Part shown: piece by piece, positions 33,330 through 43,266 of the stretch | How the letters are laid out: every line of letters starts with the position of its first letter | How positions within the stretch are numbered: position 1 is the first letter of the stretch | Origin: an uncultured bacterium | GTDB lineage: Bacteria > Hydrogenedentota > Hydrogenedentia > Hydrogenedentales > Hydrogenedentaceae | Assembly: GCA_937124615.1 (NCBI GenBank) | Contig: CAKZKR010000004.1 | Location: 1 to 59,137 of the forward strand | DNA: 59,137 bases | Direction: 5' to 3' | The notes under the pieces: generated by a model | The model's database searches: none | What the model saw: only the letters and a program-made list of their open reading frames with translations | What the model was told of the DNA's origin: nothing | Translations under genes and position numbers: made by a program

Positions 33330-34909
33330 TAGAAATAACCTCCATGTTGAATTTTCATTACTTCATCAGGGGTTATTTCTTGTGTCCCTTCATCTTTTGA
33401 TGGAGGATTTAATTCCAATTTTTCTTTATCTGTCTTCATCTCGGGACGGGTTAAACACCATTTCTTCCATTCCTTCCTAAAGTAGTCCCACATATCTATA
33501 TGTTGTGCTTTATCAACAGATTTTGATGGAAACCCCTTTTCATCAGGGATTAACAATTCTTCATATTCAGGGTCCGCACAGAACGGTCGTGGCTGACGAT
33601 TTCCATTTAGATATTCTTCCCGTAATTGTCTTTGCTTTTGTGCATATTCGGAACATTGTTGCCATGTAAGCCACTGTTGCCAGTTCAAGTACTGCCATCC
33701 ATTTCTAACAAGTGAACGACCTATTGTACGGGAAGGTAGATATAACTCTGAAAAGATTACGCGACCCGATACAGTTTCTTGTTTTTTCCCCTGATACCAG
33801 TCTCTTATAGGCAACGCTATACCATCCCACTTCGGGTCTAACCAAGAAATTCCAACCATCAATAAAAGAGTTGGAAATAAATCTACAAGAGATACCTCCT
33901 GTTCTACCCTTTTCATTTCCAGACTCAAATAAGGTGCATGAATAATTAGAGGAACACGAATTGTTTCAAGGTACAACCGCCATGCATGTTCAACAAAACC
34001 ATGGTCTAAAAACTCTTCTCCATGGTCTGCAGTGATAACCCAAATTGAATTTCTGTCGGAGCGTAGTTTCTTTATTGAGGAATACATTGTTTTTATAGAA
34101 TCATCTGTATGGGCAATTTCTGCGTCATATCGTAGAACAAGGTCTTCAAAACGGGCCTCACCCGGACCAAATCCTTGTTGAACCAAATCAGGCAGGTGAA
34201 AACGGATTTCGTCATACAAACGAAGGGGGTTTGAGTAAATTTTATTTTCAAATCGCAGATAGTATGAAGGAGGGGGTTCATATGGCTCATGAGGGTCATA
34301 GATATGAACATATATAAAAAGAGGGGTATTTGTCTCGAGGGTATTTACATACTTTAAGATTTCTTCTATAAGTTTTACTCCATTACCACTGAGACCAAAT
34401 TCTTTCGTCAGCCTCTTTACATAATGAAACCCTTTTCCAAACATGGACTCCTCCAGCGCAGGATGGTCCGTAAAGAAAAGGGTTGTATATCCATGATTCT
34501 TGAGTACATCAGGCAAAGTTGTAACCGTGGGGTCTATTTGTGCTCTCCATCCTGTACTCCATGAAGTAGAAGATGGATATCGTCCCATCAAGATAGCACT
34601 CACACTTTCACAGGTATATGTAGATGCGGAGTAGGCTTTCTCAAAAACAAGACTTTGCTTTGCTACGGAATCTAAAAATGGACTTGTATTCCTTTGATAC
34701 CCATAAAAACCTAAATGGTCTGCTCGAAGGGAATCGATTACAACAAAAAATATATCGGGTAGTTCTGAGGTCCCTCTCTCGGGTCCAGGAAGATTTACTA
34801 CATCAGCCCCCGAACATGAAAAACAAATGAAAGTCAAAAACAATGATAGAACAATACTTCTCTTATTTATAGACATAATGTCAAACCAAATTCTATCCAC
34901 TATTTTCAT
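33329..34909 (-). CDS. Sulfatase-like hydrolase/transferase, putative lipoprotein
   Basis: A 526-residue alkaline-phosphatase-superfamily protein. The N-terminus has a signal sequence ending in FLTFICFSCSG, where a lipobox-like cysteine is possible. PDIFFVVIDSLRADHLGFYG holds the metal-binding Asp, and WVITADHGEEFLDHG holds the second metal site. The usual sulfatase C-x-P-S-R is replaced by TCESVS, so formylglycine maturation is doubtful. It may be a phosphatase or phosphoethanolamine/phosphoglycerol transferase-like enzyme. The ATG at 34907-34909 has AAGG upstream; an ATG at 34876 is also possible. It heads the five-gene envelope cluster. Confidence 0.78.
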   Translation of the reverse strand: MKIVDRIWFDIMSINKRSIVLSLFLTFICFSCSGADVVNLPGPERGTSELPDIFFVVIDSLRADHLGFYGYQRNTSPFLDSVAKQSLVFEKAYSASTYTCESVSAILMGRYPSSTSWSTGWRAQIDPTVTTLPDVLKNHGYTTLFFTDHPALEESMFGKGFHYVKRLTKEFGLSGNGVKLIEEILKYVNTLETNTPLFIYVHIYDPHEPYEPPPSYYLRFENKIYSNPLRLYDEIRFHLPDLVQQGFGPGEARFEDLVLRYDAEIAHTDDSIKTMYSSIKKLRSDRNSIWVITADHGEEFLDHGFVEHAWRLYLETIRVPLIIHAPYLSLEMKRVEQEVSLVDLFPTLLLMVGISWLDPKWDGIALPIRDWYQGKKQETVSGRVIFSELYLPSRTIGRSLVRNGWQYLNWQQWLTWQQCSEYAQKQRQLREEYLNGNRQPRPFCADPEYEELLIPDEKGFPSKSVDKAQHIDMWDYFRKEWKKWCLTRPEMKTDKEKLELNPPSKDEGTQEITPDEVMKIQHGGYF

Positions 34910-35019
34910 AAACACCTTTACCTTTAATATTTAATAGTAGTATACAAAAATAAGGGGCAACGGTTAACATTCTATTGAGAAAGGCTATTAATAAAAGTTT
35001 GGCATTTTTTGAAAAATAA

Positions 35020-36090
35020 TTATGCGCGGAATAAGGAATGTCCAATCCCCATTGCTTCACGAACTGCTTCTACTGTCTCCAAAGCAACAGGCGTAACCTT
35101 CTGTGCATTTGCTCGAAGAAAGGACTCTACATAGTCCTGATTGTTGTCAGGATGATTAAATTTCTCAATAATAGGAGCATTAAACTCTGAAACCAAACGA
35201 GCAACTTCCTGTTTCAATTTCCCGTAGAATTTTTCACCATTGCGGTATTTTTGAACAAATTCCAGATATAACGACTCGGGAGCCAATAAAGAAAGAAGAC
35301 GATACAAAACACCTACACCCACTGGCATGTGGGGAATAACAGCATCCGGGTCATTACTTTCTACAGGCAAAGGTAAGGGGTCTGTAGATGTTTCCACGGC
35401 TTTAATTTTCTTCAACACAGTATCAGGGTCATCCAGTAAATCAAGGGTATTGTGTTCACTCTTGCCCATTTTCGTTGAGCCGTCTAGCCCTGGAAGGCGA
35501 AGGGCTTCTCTCCCAACAGCCTGTGGGACATGTAGCGTTTCACCAAACCGACCATTAAATCGTTGGGCTATATCAATAGCCATTTCTACATGTTGTCGTT
35601 GATCATCACCAACAGGAACCTTATCGGCACGAACAATTAAAATATCAGCAGCCATTAACACAGGATAACCTAATAAACCAAAGGAAAGAGGATTTCCATC
35701 TATTTTGGCGTCCTCCTGTAGTTTTGAAAATTTATCTTTGTAGGTTGTCCCCCTCTCTAAAAAACCAATATTTGTAATCATACCTAACAATAGTGTCAAC
35801 TCTGTGGTACATGGTAAATCACTTTGACGATAAATAACCGATTTATTGGGGTCTAACCCACATGCGGTATAAGTACGAAGCATGTCAATTGTGTTCTGGT
35901 AAATATTCTCACGGGTTGCAATTGTGGTCAAAGCGTGATAGTCTGCTACAAAATAATAACATATGGATGTATCTGTTTCTTGAAGTTTTAAAAAATGTCG
36001 AATCGCTCCAAAATAGTTCCCATAATGCAATCTACCGGTAGGTCGAATCCCCGATAAAATAACTTCTTTCTTTTTTAATGAATCAACCAT
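35020..36090 (-). CDS. trpS: Tryptophan-tRNA ligase
   Basis: A 356-residue class I aminoacyl-tRNA synthetase charging tRNA-Trp. SGIRPTGRLHYGNYFGA contains the HIGH-type motif (HYGN), GLLGYPVLMAADILIVRADK is the substrate-binding region, and GSTKMGKSEHN is the KMSKS loop. DPDAVIPHMPVGVG and the C-terminal helical domain complete a normal-length enzyme. The ATG at 36088-36090 is chosen because TGAGG lies 6 bases upstream. It is monocistronic by layout and divergent from acs. Confidence 0.95.
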   Translation of the reverse strand: MVDSLKKKEVILSGIRPTGRLHYGNYFGAIRHFLKLQETDTSICYYFVADYHALTTIATRENIYQNTIDMLRTYTACGLDPNKSVIYRQSDLPCTTELTLLLGMITNIGFLERGTTYKDKFSKLQEDAKIDGNPLSFGLLGYPVLMAADILIVRADKVPVGDDQRQHVEMAIDIAQRFNGRFGETLHVPQAVGREALRLPGLDGSTKMGKSEHNTLDLLDDPDTVLKKIKAVETSTDPLPLPVESNDPDAVIPHMPVGVGVLYRLLSLLAPESLYLEFVQKYRNGEKFYGKLKQEVARLVSEFNAPIIEKFNHPDNNQDYVESFLRANAQKVTPVALETVEAVREAMGIGHSLFRA

Positions 36091-36393
36091 AAGAAACCTC
36101 ATCTCGTATAAGTTTACAGGATTATTTGAAGGTAAAAATAATAGTAAGAAAACGACACATGTATAGTATATAAAAAATAACTATTAAGTCTCTAATTGAA
36201 AACATTAGACCATTTCTTTTCGTTTTAATAATTTCAAACCAAACTGAGGCTAAGAAGATAAAATTATTTGATTTGCATTTTGATTTTTAGATTTGATAAA
36301 TATTAGAATAAATATATAACGAACGGTAAGTAAAACATTAAAGTAAAAATAATCATAAAAAATTAACTTAAAAACCTATTGGAGGAAATTAAC
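36091..36393. other. Divergent intergenic region between trpS and acs
   Basis: About 300 AT-rich bases between divergent genes. It must hold both promoters; TTGCAT and ATAAAT with a 17-base spacer (around 36273-36301) is a weak candidate for acs. The acs ribosome binding site GGAGG is at 36381-36385. No T-box-like or other RNA structure is evident upstream of trpS. Confidence 0.4.
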
Positions 36394-38388
36394 ATGGCAG
36401 AAGAAAAAAAATCAATTAGTTCGCTGATGGTAGAAAACAGAACTTTTCCACCATCGGATGAAGTAAGAAAAAGAGCCCACATCAACTCTTATGACGAGTA
36501 TTATCAAATGTGGAAACGGTCTATTGAGGACTGTGAAAATTTCTGGCTTGAACAGGCTGAGACCTTATCCTGGTTTAAAAAACCAACCAAGGCATTGGAG
36601 TATACATGGAACACAGAGGCCCGGATAATCCGCCATACCTGGTTCGCTGATGGGGAACTGAATGTTTCCTATAACTGTCTTGACCGTCATCTGAACACAT
36701 CCATAGCAAAGAAAACAGCGATCATCTGGCAGGGTGAGCCTGAGGAAGATGTAAAATATATCACTTACGAAGAACTTCATAAAGAGGTTTGCAAATTTGC
36801 AAATGTTCTGAAATCTTTGGATGTAAAGAAAGGGGATCGTGTATGTATTTATCTTCCCATGATAACCGAATTGCCTGTAGTTATGCTTGCGTGTGCCCGT
36901 ATCGGTGCTATACATTCTGTCGTCTTCGGTGGTTTTAGTGCAGAATCTCTTCGCGACCGTATCAATGATTCCGCATGTAAAATCCTGGTAACATCAAATA
37001 CTTCACTGCGGTCGGGCAAGTCGATACACTTAAAAGAAATTGCTGATAATGCATTGAAAGAAACCCCTTCCATTGAAAAATGTGTGGTTGTTAAGAGGAA
37101 CAATGAGCCCTGTGCTATGAAAGAAGGACGGGATTTATGGTATGACGAACTGATGGCGAATGTCTCTGATGTATGCGAACCTGAAAAAATAAACGCTGAA
37201 GATTATTTGTTCATTCTCTATACATCAGGTTCTACAGGGAAACCCAAAGGTGTTGTTCACAGTACAGCCGGATATTTACTTCATGTATCTCTATCTCATA
37301 AGTATATTTTCGATATTCATGATGATGATATTTACTGGTGCACAGCGGATATTGGTTGGGTAACAGGACATAGTTATATCGTATACGGTCCTCTTTGCAA
37401 TGGTGCTACAACCGTCATGTTTGAAGGAGTGCCAACCTATCCCGATGCAGGTCGTTTCTGGCATATCGTTGATAAATTTAAGTGCACAGTTATCTATACC
37501 GCACCTACGGCTATTCGTACCTTAATTCAAAAAGGCGATGAATGGCCTGCTAAATATGACTTGAGTTCTCTGCGTGTATTAGGTTCTGTAGGTGAACCCA
37601 TCAACCCGGAAGCGTGGATATGGTACTATGAAAAAATCGGTAGAGGTCGTTGCCCAATCGTAGATACATGGTGGCAAACCGAAACCGGTGGTATCTTAAT
37701 AACACCCCTACCCGGTACACACACATTAAAACCGGGAAGTGCATGCCGACCATTCTTTGGTGTTGATCCGGTTATTCTGAGAGATGATGGTACAGAGGTC
37801 GATGTAAATGAAGGTGGAAAACTTTGTATTCGCAGACCTTGGCCCGGAATAATGAGAACGACCTGGGGTGACCATGACAGGTTTATTGACACTTATTTCT
37901 CAATGTATAAGAACCTTTATTTCACAGGGGATGGTTGCAGACGGGATGCGGATGGAGATTACTGGTTAATGGGTCGTATCGATGATGTAGTCAATGTCTC
38001 TGGACATCGCATCGGAACAGCAGAAGTAGAAAGTGCTCTAGTTTCCCATGAAAAAGTTGCGGAAGCGGCTGTCGCTCCTATGCCACATCCTATTAAAGGT
38101 CAGGCATTGTATGCTTATGTTACTTTGGTTGCCGGTGTTGAAGAAAGTGAAGAATTGAGAAAAGAACTGGTCATGCATGTTCGTAAAGAAATCGGACCTA
38201 TTGCGGCACCGGATGTAATTCAGTTTGCCCGTGCTCTACCCAAAACCCGTTCCGGTAAAATTATGCGTCGTATCCTTCGTAAAATTGCGGAAAACGACCT
38301 CAGCAATCTCGGCGATACAACTACATTGGCAGACCCAACTGTTGTTGAAGAACTGGTTCAGGGTAGAAAAGCCTTGCTAAAAGACTAA
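36394..38388 (+). CDS. acs: Acetyl-CoA synthetase (AMP-forming)
   Basis: A 664-residue ligase converting acetate, ATP and CoA to acetyl-CoA. [20 protein letters not shown] is the nucleotide-binding A3 loop, [12 protein letters not shown] is motif A5, and [19 protein letters not shown] is the hinge/A8 region. [16 protein letters not shown] holds the lysine that is acetylated in relatives to control activity. The length matches typical Acs (about 650). The ATG at 36394 follows GGAGG by 8 bases; an in-frame TTG at 36379 overlaps that site. A strong terminator follows the gene. Confidence 0.95.
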   Translation: MAEEKKSISSLMVENRTFPPSDEVRKRAHINSYDEYYQMWKRSIEDCENFWLEQAETLSWFKKPTKALEYTWNTEARIIRHTWFADGELNVSYNCLDRHLNTSIAKKTAIIWQGEPEEDVKYITYEELHKEVCKFANVLKSLDVKKGDRVCIYLPMITELPVVMLACARIGAIHSVVFGGFSAESLRDRINDSACKILVTSNTSLRSGKSIHLKEIADNALKETPSIEKCVVVKRNNEPCAMKEGRDLWYDELMANVSDVCEPEKINAEDYLFILYTSGSTGKPKGVVHSTAGYLLHVSLSHKYIFDIHDDDIYWCTADIGWVTGHSYIVYGPLCNGATTVMFEGVPTYPDAGRFWHIVDKFKCTVIYTAPTAIRTLIQKGDEWPAKYDLSSLRVLGSVGEPINPEAWIWYYEKIGRGRCPIVDTWWQTETGGILITPLPGTHTLKPGSACRPFFGVDPVILRDDGTEVDVNEGGKLCIRRPWPGIMRTTWGDHDRFIDTYFSMYKNLYFTGDGCRRDADGDYWLMGRIDDVVNVSGHRIGTAEVESALVSHEKVAEAAVAPMPHPIKGQALYAYVTLVAGVEESEELRKELVMHVRKEIGPIAAPDVIQFARALPKTRSGKIMRRILRKIAENDLSNLGDTTTLADPTVVEELVQGRKALLKD

Positions 38389-38417
38389 TATGAATATTTT
38401 TTATTAAAGATTTCTTG

Positions 38418-38449
38418 GAGCCGTGAGAGTAGCGATTTTCTCACGGCTC
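38418..38449 (+). terminator. Rho-independent terminator after acs
   Basis: GAGCCGTGAGA and TCTCACGGCTC form an 11-bp perfect stem with a 10-base loop, followed by TTATT. It lies 29 bases after the acs stop and separates acs from the transporter gene, so the transporter may have its own promoter or depend on read-through. Confidence 0.85.
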
Positions 38450-38485
38450 TTATTAACTTAAATCGATTTTATGGAGGGTTTCAAT

Positions 38486-39877
38486 ATGAATGAACAAACA
38501 ACACAAAACCGATGGATTGTAGTAGTTGGAGCACTTATTGTCCAGGTAAGTTTAGGTGCTGTCTATATCTGGAGCGTATTCCAGACTCCTCTGAAAGCTG
38601 CATTTCCTACTTGGACAGAAACACAAGTTACTTATCCTTCCCAAATTGTTCTGGCTGCATTTGCTCTGGCTGTTATTATCGGCGGGAGAATTCAGGACAA
38701 ATTAGGTCCACGCATTGTAGGAATAGCAGGTGGAATTATCCTGGGTATTGGACTCGCTCTCGCCAAATTTACTCAGAACTTTTCCTCCTCACCAGACATG
38801 GCATTGTATTGGCTTATTTTCTCCTTTTCAATATTAGGAGGACTGGGAATTGGATTTGGATATGTTTGCCCAATAGCAACATGCGTAAAATGGTTCCCAG
38901 ATAAACGAGGATTGATTACAGGGTTAGCCGTTGCGGGTTTCGGTGCCGGTGCTTTCTTCTTTGCCCCCTTAGCAAAAGCGTTAATCTCCGGTGGTGCTTA
39001 TGAATTAATGACTGTTAAACTTTTTACCTTACCACAGGTTGGTGTCTTCAATACTTTCCTAACACTGGGCATTATTTTCCTTACTGCGGTTGTTTTTGGC
39101 TCTTCCCTGTTAAAAAACCCACCCGCGGGTTATAAACCAGCAGGATGGAATCCTCCCCAACCTGCGAGTGGAGCGGGAAGTCGTGTTGATTACAATCCAA
39201 CAGAGATGTTAGCAACCCCAGCCTTCTGGCTTTTATGGATCACTTATTTCGCGGGTTGTGCTGCGGGATTACAGATAATAATGAAAGCTTCACCAATATG
39301 GCAATCTTTTAGTATTTCTGCAATAACCACAAAGCCCGTTCCCGAAGATATATTTAATGGGATTGTTTCTAAAGGGACAATGGCGGTTTCTCTCATCGCT
39401 ATCTTTAATGCGGTGGGCAGAATTTTCTGGGGTAAGGTATCAGATAATATTGGTAGGAAGTCTACTTTAGTGATTATGTTCTTATTGTGCGGTCTAGCCA
39501 TGCTATTTTTAAATAACTTACGAACATATCCCTTATACATTTTAGGTATTAGTATTGTTGGCCTTTGTTTTGGCGGTTATCTTGCCCTATATCCCGCAGT
39601 AATTACCGATTACTATGGAACAAAAAATATTGGTATTAATTATGGTTTGATGTTCACAGCCTATGGAGCCGGTGGGCTCGCAGGTCCATATCTTGCTGCA
39701 AAATTAATGACCGTAGCAGAAAAAGTTCCTTACATGATTACAGAAAAAGGAGCACAAATCACAAAGGAATTTGCATTAGGAAGTTATAGTACTGCATTCC
39801 TTCTTTGTGGTATTGCCTGTCTTGTCGCCGGCGCAGTTATGTTAATTATCCAACCACCTAAAGCAGTAAAAAATTAA
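38486..39877 (+). CDS. OFA-family major facilitator transporter
   Basis: A 463-residue protein with about 12 membrane helices. SLGAVYIWSVFQTPLKAAFP near the N-terminus is characteristic of the oxalate/formate antiporter (OFA) family, and GLGIGFGYVCPIATCVKWFP and GRIFWGKVSDNIGRKSTL are MFS loop motifs. The substrate is probably a small carboxylate; placement after acs suggests acetate or a related acid, by inference only. The ATG at 38486 is preceded by GGAGG; an earlier in-frame ATG at 38471 overlaps that site. Confidence 0.85.
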   Translation: MNEQTTQNRWIVVVGALIVQVSLGAVYIWSVFQTPLKAAFPTWTETQVTYPSQIVLAAFALAVIIGGRIQDKLGPRIVGIAGGIILGIGLALAKFTQNFSSSPDMALYWLIFSFSILGGLGIGFGYVCPIATCVKWFPDKRGLITGLAVAGFGAGAFFFAPLAKALISGGAYELMTVKLFTLPQVGVFNTFLTLGIIFLTAVVFGSSLLKNPPAGYKPAGWNPPQPASGAGSRVDYNPTEMLATPAFWLLWITYFAGCAAGLQIIMKASPIWQSFSISAITTKPVPEDIFNGIVSKGTMAVSLIAIFNAVGRIFWGKVSDNIGRKSTLVIMFLLCGLAMLFLNNLRTYPLYILGISIVGLCFGGYLALYPAVITDYYGTKNIGINYGLMFTAYGAGGLAGPYLAAKLMTVAEKVPYMITEKGAQITKEFALGSYSTAFLLCGIACLVAGAVMLIIQPPKAVKN

Positions 39878-39895
39878 TAAATAAATACATTTTAT

Positions 39896-39927
39896 AAAAA
39901 ACGGCAGAAAAATTTTCTGCCGTTTTT
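39896..39927. terminator. Bidirectional terminator between the transporter and the O-antigen ligase-like gene
   Basis: AAAAACGGCAGAAAA and TTTTCTGCCGTTTTT form a 15-bp stem with a 2-base loop, with A-runs and T-runs on both sides. It lies between two convergent genes (19 bases after one stop, 11 before the other), so it can serve both. Confidence 0.9.
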
Positions 39928-39938
39928 TTCTTTACAAA

Positions 39939-41399
39939 CTATCCTTCTTGTTTTATTGTCTCTTCCAAAATACTCATCACAGCAACAGAAAGACTTAAAT
40001 ACACCTGTCCGATAGGATATGAAAGGCGAGGGAATGCAAGAGACATAACCACAATCTGTGCAGTCAAAGCACACCAGTATCCTATCCAGAATCCTTTATC
40101 TTTGCCAGTATAGCGGACTATTACCAAATAACCACCTGCACATACGATACCCATTAAAGCAATTGCAATAAATGTAAAACCAAGAATTCCTCCTTTAAAT
40201 AACCAATAAACCCATAAATTATGGAGTGTTTGATAGGTCGCAAGAGTATATAAGTCCTGCCAAAAATTTGAGGCTAATCCCATCCCCTCAAATTGGCTAC
40301 CCATTCCTGAACCAAATAGTGGAGATTTCATAAAGATTTCAAGAGCACCCGTAATTTCCACCAACCGTGCCTGAAGTGAAATTCCTAATCGTGAGTTTGT
40401 CCAGGATAAGATGTCGAGATGAAAAAGAAGAACCGAAGAAAACAATGCTGTTACCACACATAAAACAAATAATATAAATGCCAACGGGCGTATCTTTGAA
40501 GGTAAATAGATAATAAACACGAGGACACTACCAAAAAACACACTTACCAATGCAGTTTTCATCATTAATATAAGAAGAGGGGGAATAAAAAATAAGACGA
40601 TAAGAAGAGATTTCTTTTTTTTCTTATAATCTTTATGATAAAAAAATTGACTTAAAAAGATAATAAAAAAGATTTCAAAAAACATGTGGCCATTCAAACG
40701 AACTTCTTGCAATTTCAAAGGTCCTAATTTAGCGGGGACAAATTCACCCAAGAAATTCTGGAACCGAAGGATCTTCCCTGTTAGAAGGACATATATAAAT
40801 ATGGCACAAGTTACGATTCCTAATATAACCGTCAGGATAAATATAATATCAATCGTCTTTTTCAAAGAGGATAGAGATTTCCATACATGAGGGAAAATAA
40901 GAGCAGAGACAAAGAAAAAAGGGAATCGTGTTTCTGCTACTACACGTTGCCAATGATAACCTGATAAAAACCCTACTGTGGCAATGTAGACAAAAAACAA
41001 TAAATAGAGAAGGGCAAAGTATGAATAGATAGTCCAACGCCAGTAAACTCGTTCAAGAATTAGATTCACAAAAAAATTCCCCAGAAACATAAAAAGCATA
41101 ATTTCACGAGGGTGTATTTCCATCCCTGCCACAGGGAAAATTTTTATAGAAATGTAATAATGATTGAGCATCATAAAAACAAGGAAAATTGTGGCTGAGT
41201 AATTTAAGGGAAGCAAAAGATATAGGACAGCAAATGGGGCTCCCAACCCGAAAAACAGGACCTGGGTTAAAGGAAGTTTGATAAAAAAAAGTAAAAAAAT
41301 AAGTCCTATACCATAAAGAAAAGTGATTAGAAAAGCAAATATTGGAATGGATGAGTTTGATAAAAACAGATTTTTAGGTTGTTCCAATACTTTCTGCAC
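39939..41399 (-). CDS. O-antigen ligase/polymerase-like membrane protein
   Basis: A 486-residue protein with about 11-12 membrane segments and one long loop. The loop with SRLGISLQARLVEITGALEI and SPLFGSGMGSQFEG, followed by YQTLHNLWVYWLFKGGILGF, is typical of the Wzy_C (O-antigen ligase/polymerase) family. It would join or polymerise surface polysaccharide on the periplasmic side. The start is GTG at 41397-41399, with a weak GGAAA upstream. It follows metG after 59 bases and ends at the bidirectional terminator, closing the long minus-strand gene run. Confidence 0.8.
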   Translation of the reverse strand: MQKVLEQPKNLFLSNSSIPIFAFLITFLYGIGLIFLLFFIKLPLTQVLFFGLGAPFAVLYLLLPLNYSATIFLVFMMLNHYYISIKIFPVAGMEIHPREIMLFMFLGNFFVNLILERVYWRWTIYSYFALLYLLFFVYIATVGFLSGYHWQRVVAETRFPFFFVSALIFPHVWKSLSSLKKTIDIIFILTVILGIVTCAIFIYVLLTGKILRFQNFLGEFVPAKLGPLKLQEVRLNGHMFFEIFFIIFLSQFFYHKDYKKKKKSLLIVLFFIPPLLILMMKTALVSVFFGSVLVFIIYLPSKIRPLAFILFVLCVVTALFSSVLLFHLDILSWTNSRLGISLQARLVEITGALEIFMKSPLFGSGMGSQFEGMGLASNFWQDLYTLATYQTLHNLWVYWLFKGGILGFTFIAIALMGIVCAGGYLVIVRYTGKDKGFWIGYWCALTAQIVVMSLAFPRLSYPIGQVYLSLSVAVMSILEETIKQEG

Positions 41400-41458
41400 A
41401 ATTATTTCCGTTTTTATAATACCCTACAATAAATAGGAATTTGATTTCTAATTGTACA

Positions 41459-43189
41459 CTAACTTGCCAGACCTTTTTCGTGTTCTTCGGCTAATTGTTC
41501 AATAAATTCAGGTTCCAATTTAGGAAACAAAACGTTGGGTGGATTGAGGGGAAAGCCAGAAGGCAGTGGGGCGATAATTTCATTCCAAATATCATCTCCA
41601 CCTTCAGGTCCTTGTTGTTTTATTTCATAATTAATTATAGAACACAGTTCTTTACTACCTTCGGGTATAAAGGGATTCATAAGAATTGCCAACGCCTTAA
41701 CAACCTGCACACAAACATAAAGAGTAGTCCCTGTTCTCTCCATATCCGTCTTACGGGTTGCCCACGGTTGCTTGGAATCAAAATAGACATTGGCTTTTCG
41801 TGCTAAGTCAACCCAGCGTTCCAGAGCCAGACGAAAGCGGAAAGTTTCTATGCTTTCTGCAACACCCTCCTTTGTATTGGATATTGCAGAAATCATGGCT
41901 TTATCTGCTTCATCCATTGCTCCAGGTGAAGGAACTTTACCATCAAAGTTTTTCATAATCATAGTTAATGTTCGATGAATAAAGTTTCCTACAATATCAC
42001 AAAGTTCACCATTATAGTGATTACGAAACTCATCCCAGTCAAAATCAGAATCTTTACTTTCAGGCATAATAGAGCATATGTAATAACGAATTGAGTTCGT
42101 ATCCAATTTGTCAATAGCCCAGTTTACCCGAATCATGTTTCCTTTCGATTTAGACCCTTTTTCCGATTTCCCCGTCCTGCGATTGAAAATATTTAAGTAT
42201 TCATTTCCAACAACATTATCCGCCAGAACAAAACAATCCTGCCCCATTAACATGGCCGGGAAAATTACCGCATGGAATGGGACATTATCCTTGCCTATAA
42301 AATGAATGAGTCGTGTATCTGTATTTTTCCACCAGTCTTCCCATGCATTGGGGTCGTTATATTTATCAATACCCCATTGTCTTGTATTGGTCACATACCC
42401 TATTGGGGCATCGAACCAAACATATATACGCTTGTTCATGGACTCCAGATGGTCCAAAGGGATAGGAACTCCCCAATCGGTATCTCGTGTTATACAACGA
42501 GGACGCAAATCATTTATCCAGCTCATTGCAATTCCACGGACATTGCTCCGCCATTCGGGATGGGAATCTATCCACTGTATAAGTTTCTCCTGGAATCGGG
42601 GTAAGTCAAGAAACCAATGTAAGGATGTTTTTAATACAGGAGTCGAGTTATCTCCGGGAATATTAGCACGGGGATTTAATAATTCTTTTGCAGTATATTG
42701 AGCCCCGCATTTTTCACATTCATCGCCATTAGCATCCTCATAACCACAGCGGGGACACTGACCTTTTACATAACGGTCGGGTAGAAAACGATTTGTTTTC
42801 ATGGAATACCATAGTTCCATTTCGCGTGGAAAAATGTATTGTCTATTATAAAGATTTGTAAAGAAGGACTGTGTGGTGTTAATGTGCAAGTCCCATGATG
42901 TCCTTCCATATATATCATAGGAAATACCCAATCTGCGGAAGGCTTCTGCATTGGCATTATGATAACGGTCTATTACATCTTTTGGCGTTGTTCCTTCTTT
43001 GAGAGCTGTTAGTGTAATCGGAACACCGTATTCATCAGACCCCCCTATATACAAAACTTTCTGTCCACGAAGCCGCTGATAACGAACATAAATATCCGCA
43101 GGCAGATAGGCACCGGCAATATGTCCTAAATGGATATGTCCATTTGCATACGGTAAGGCACTCGTAACTAATATCTTCTTATAACCCAT
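41459..43189 (-). CDS. metG: Methionine-tRNA ligase
   Basis: A 576-residue class I synthetase. ALPYANGHIHLGHIAGAY contains the HIGH motif. CPRCGYEDANGDECEKCGAQ is a four-cysteine zinc knuckle (C-x2-C-x9-C-x2-C), and GSKSKGNMIRVN is the KMSKS loop. The C-terminal EMAP-like tRNA-binding domain found in longer MetG proteins is absent. AGGA precedes the ATG. Confidence 0.95.
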   Translation of the reverse strand: MGYKKILVTSALPYANGHIHLGHIAGAYLPADIYVRYQRLRGQKVLYIGGSDEYGVPITLTALKEGTTPKDVIDRYHNANAEAFRRLGISYDIYGRTSWDLHINTTQSFFTNLYNRQYIFPREMELWYSMKTNRFLPDRYVKGQCPRCGYEDANGDECEKCGAQYTAKELLNPRANIPGDNSTPVLKTSLHWFLDLPRFQEKLIQWIDSHPEWRSNVRGIAMSWINDLRPRCITRDTDWGVPIPLDHLESMNKRIYVWFDAPIGYVTNTRQWGIDKYNDPNAWEDWWKNTDTRLIHFIGKDNVPFHAVIFPAMLMGQDCFVLADNVVGNEYLNIFNRRTGKSEKGSKSKGNMIRVNWAIDKLDTNSIRYYICSIMPESKDSDFDWDEFRNHYNGELCDIVGNFIHRTLTMIMKNFDGKVPSPGAMDEADKAMISAISNTKEGVAESIETFRFRLALERWVDLARKANVYFDSKQPWATRKTDMERTGTTLYVCVQVVKALAILMNPFIPEGSKELCSIINYEIKQQGPEGGDDIWNEIIAPLPSGFPLNPPNVLFPKLEPEFIEQLAEEHEKGLAS

Positions 43190-43266
43190 TGATTTTTTAT
43201 TCCTGAAAATAAACTCTGTTTTAATACACTTAGAAGCATTGAAATTTTTGATAAAAAATGATACGA

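Noticed and set aside
33329-34909. Classical formylglycine sulfatase
   Set aside because: The C-x-P-S-R maturation motif is absent (TCESVS at that place), so only a sulfatase-like fold is claimed.
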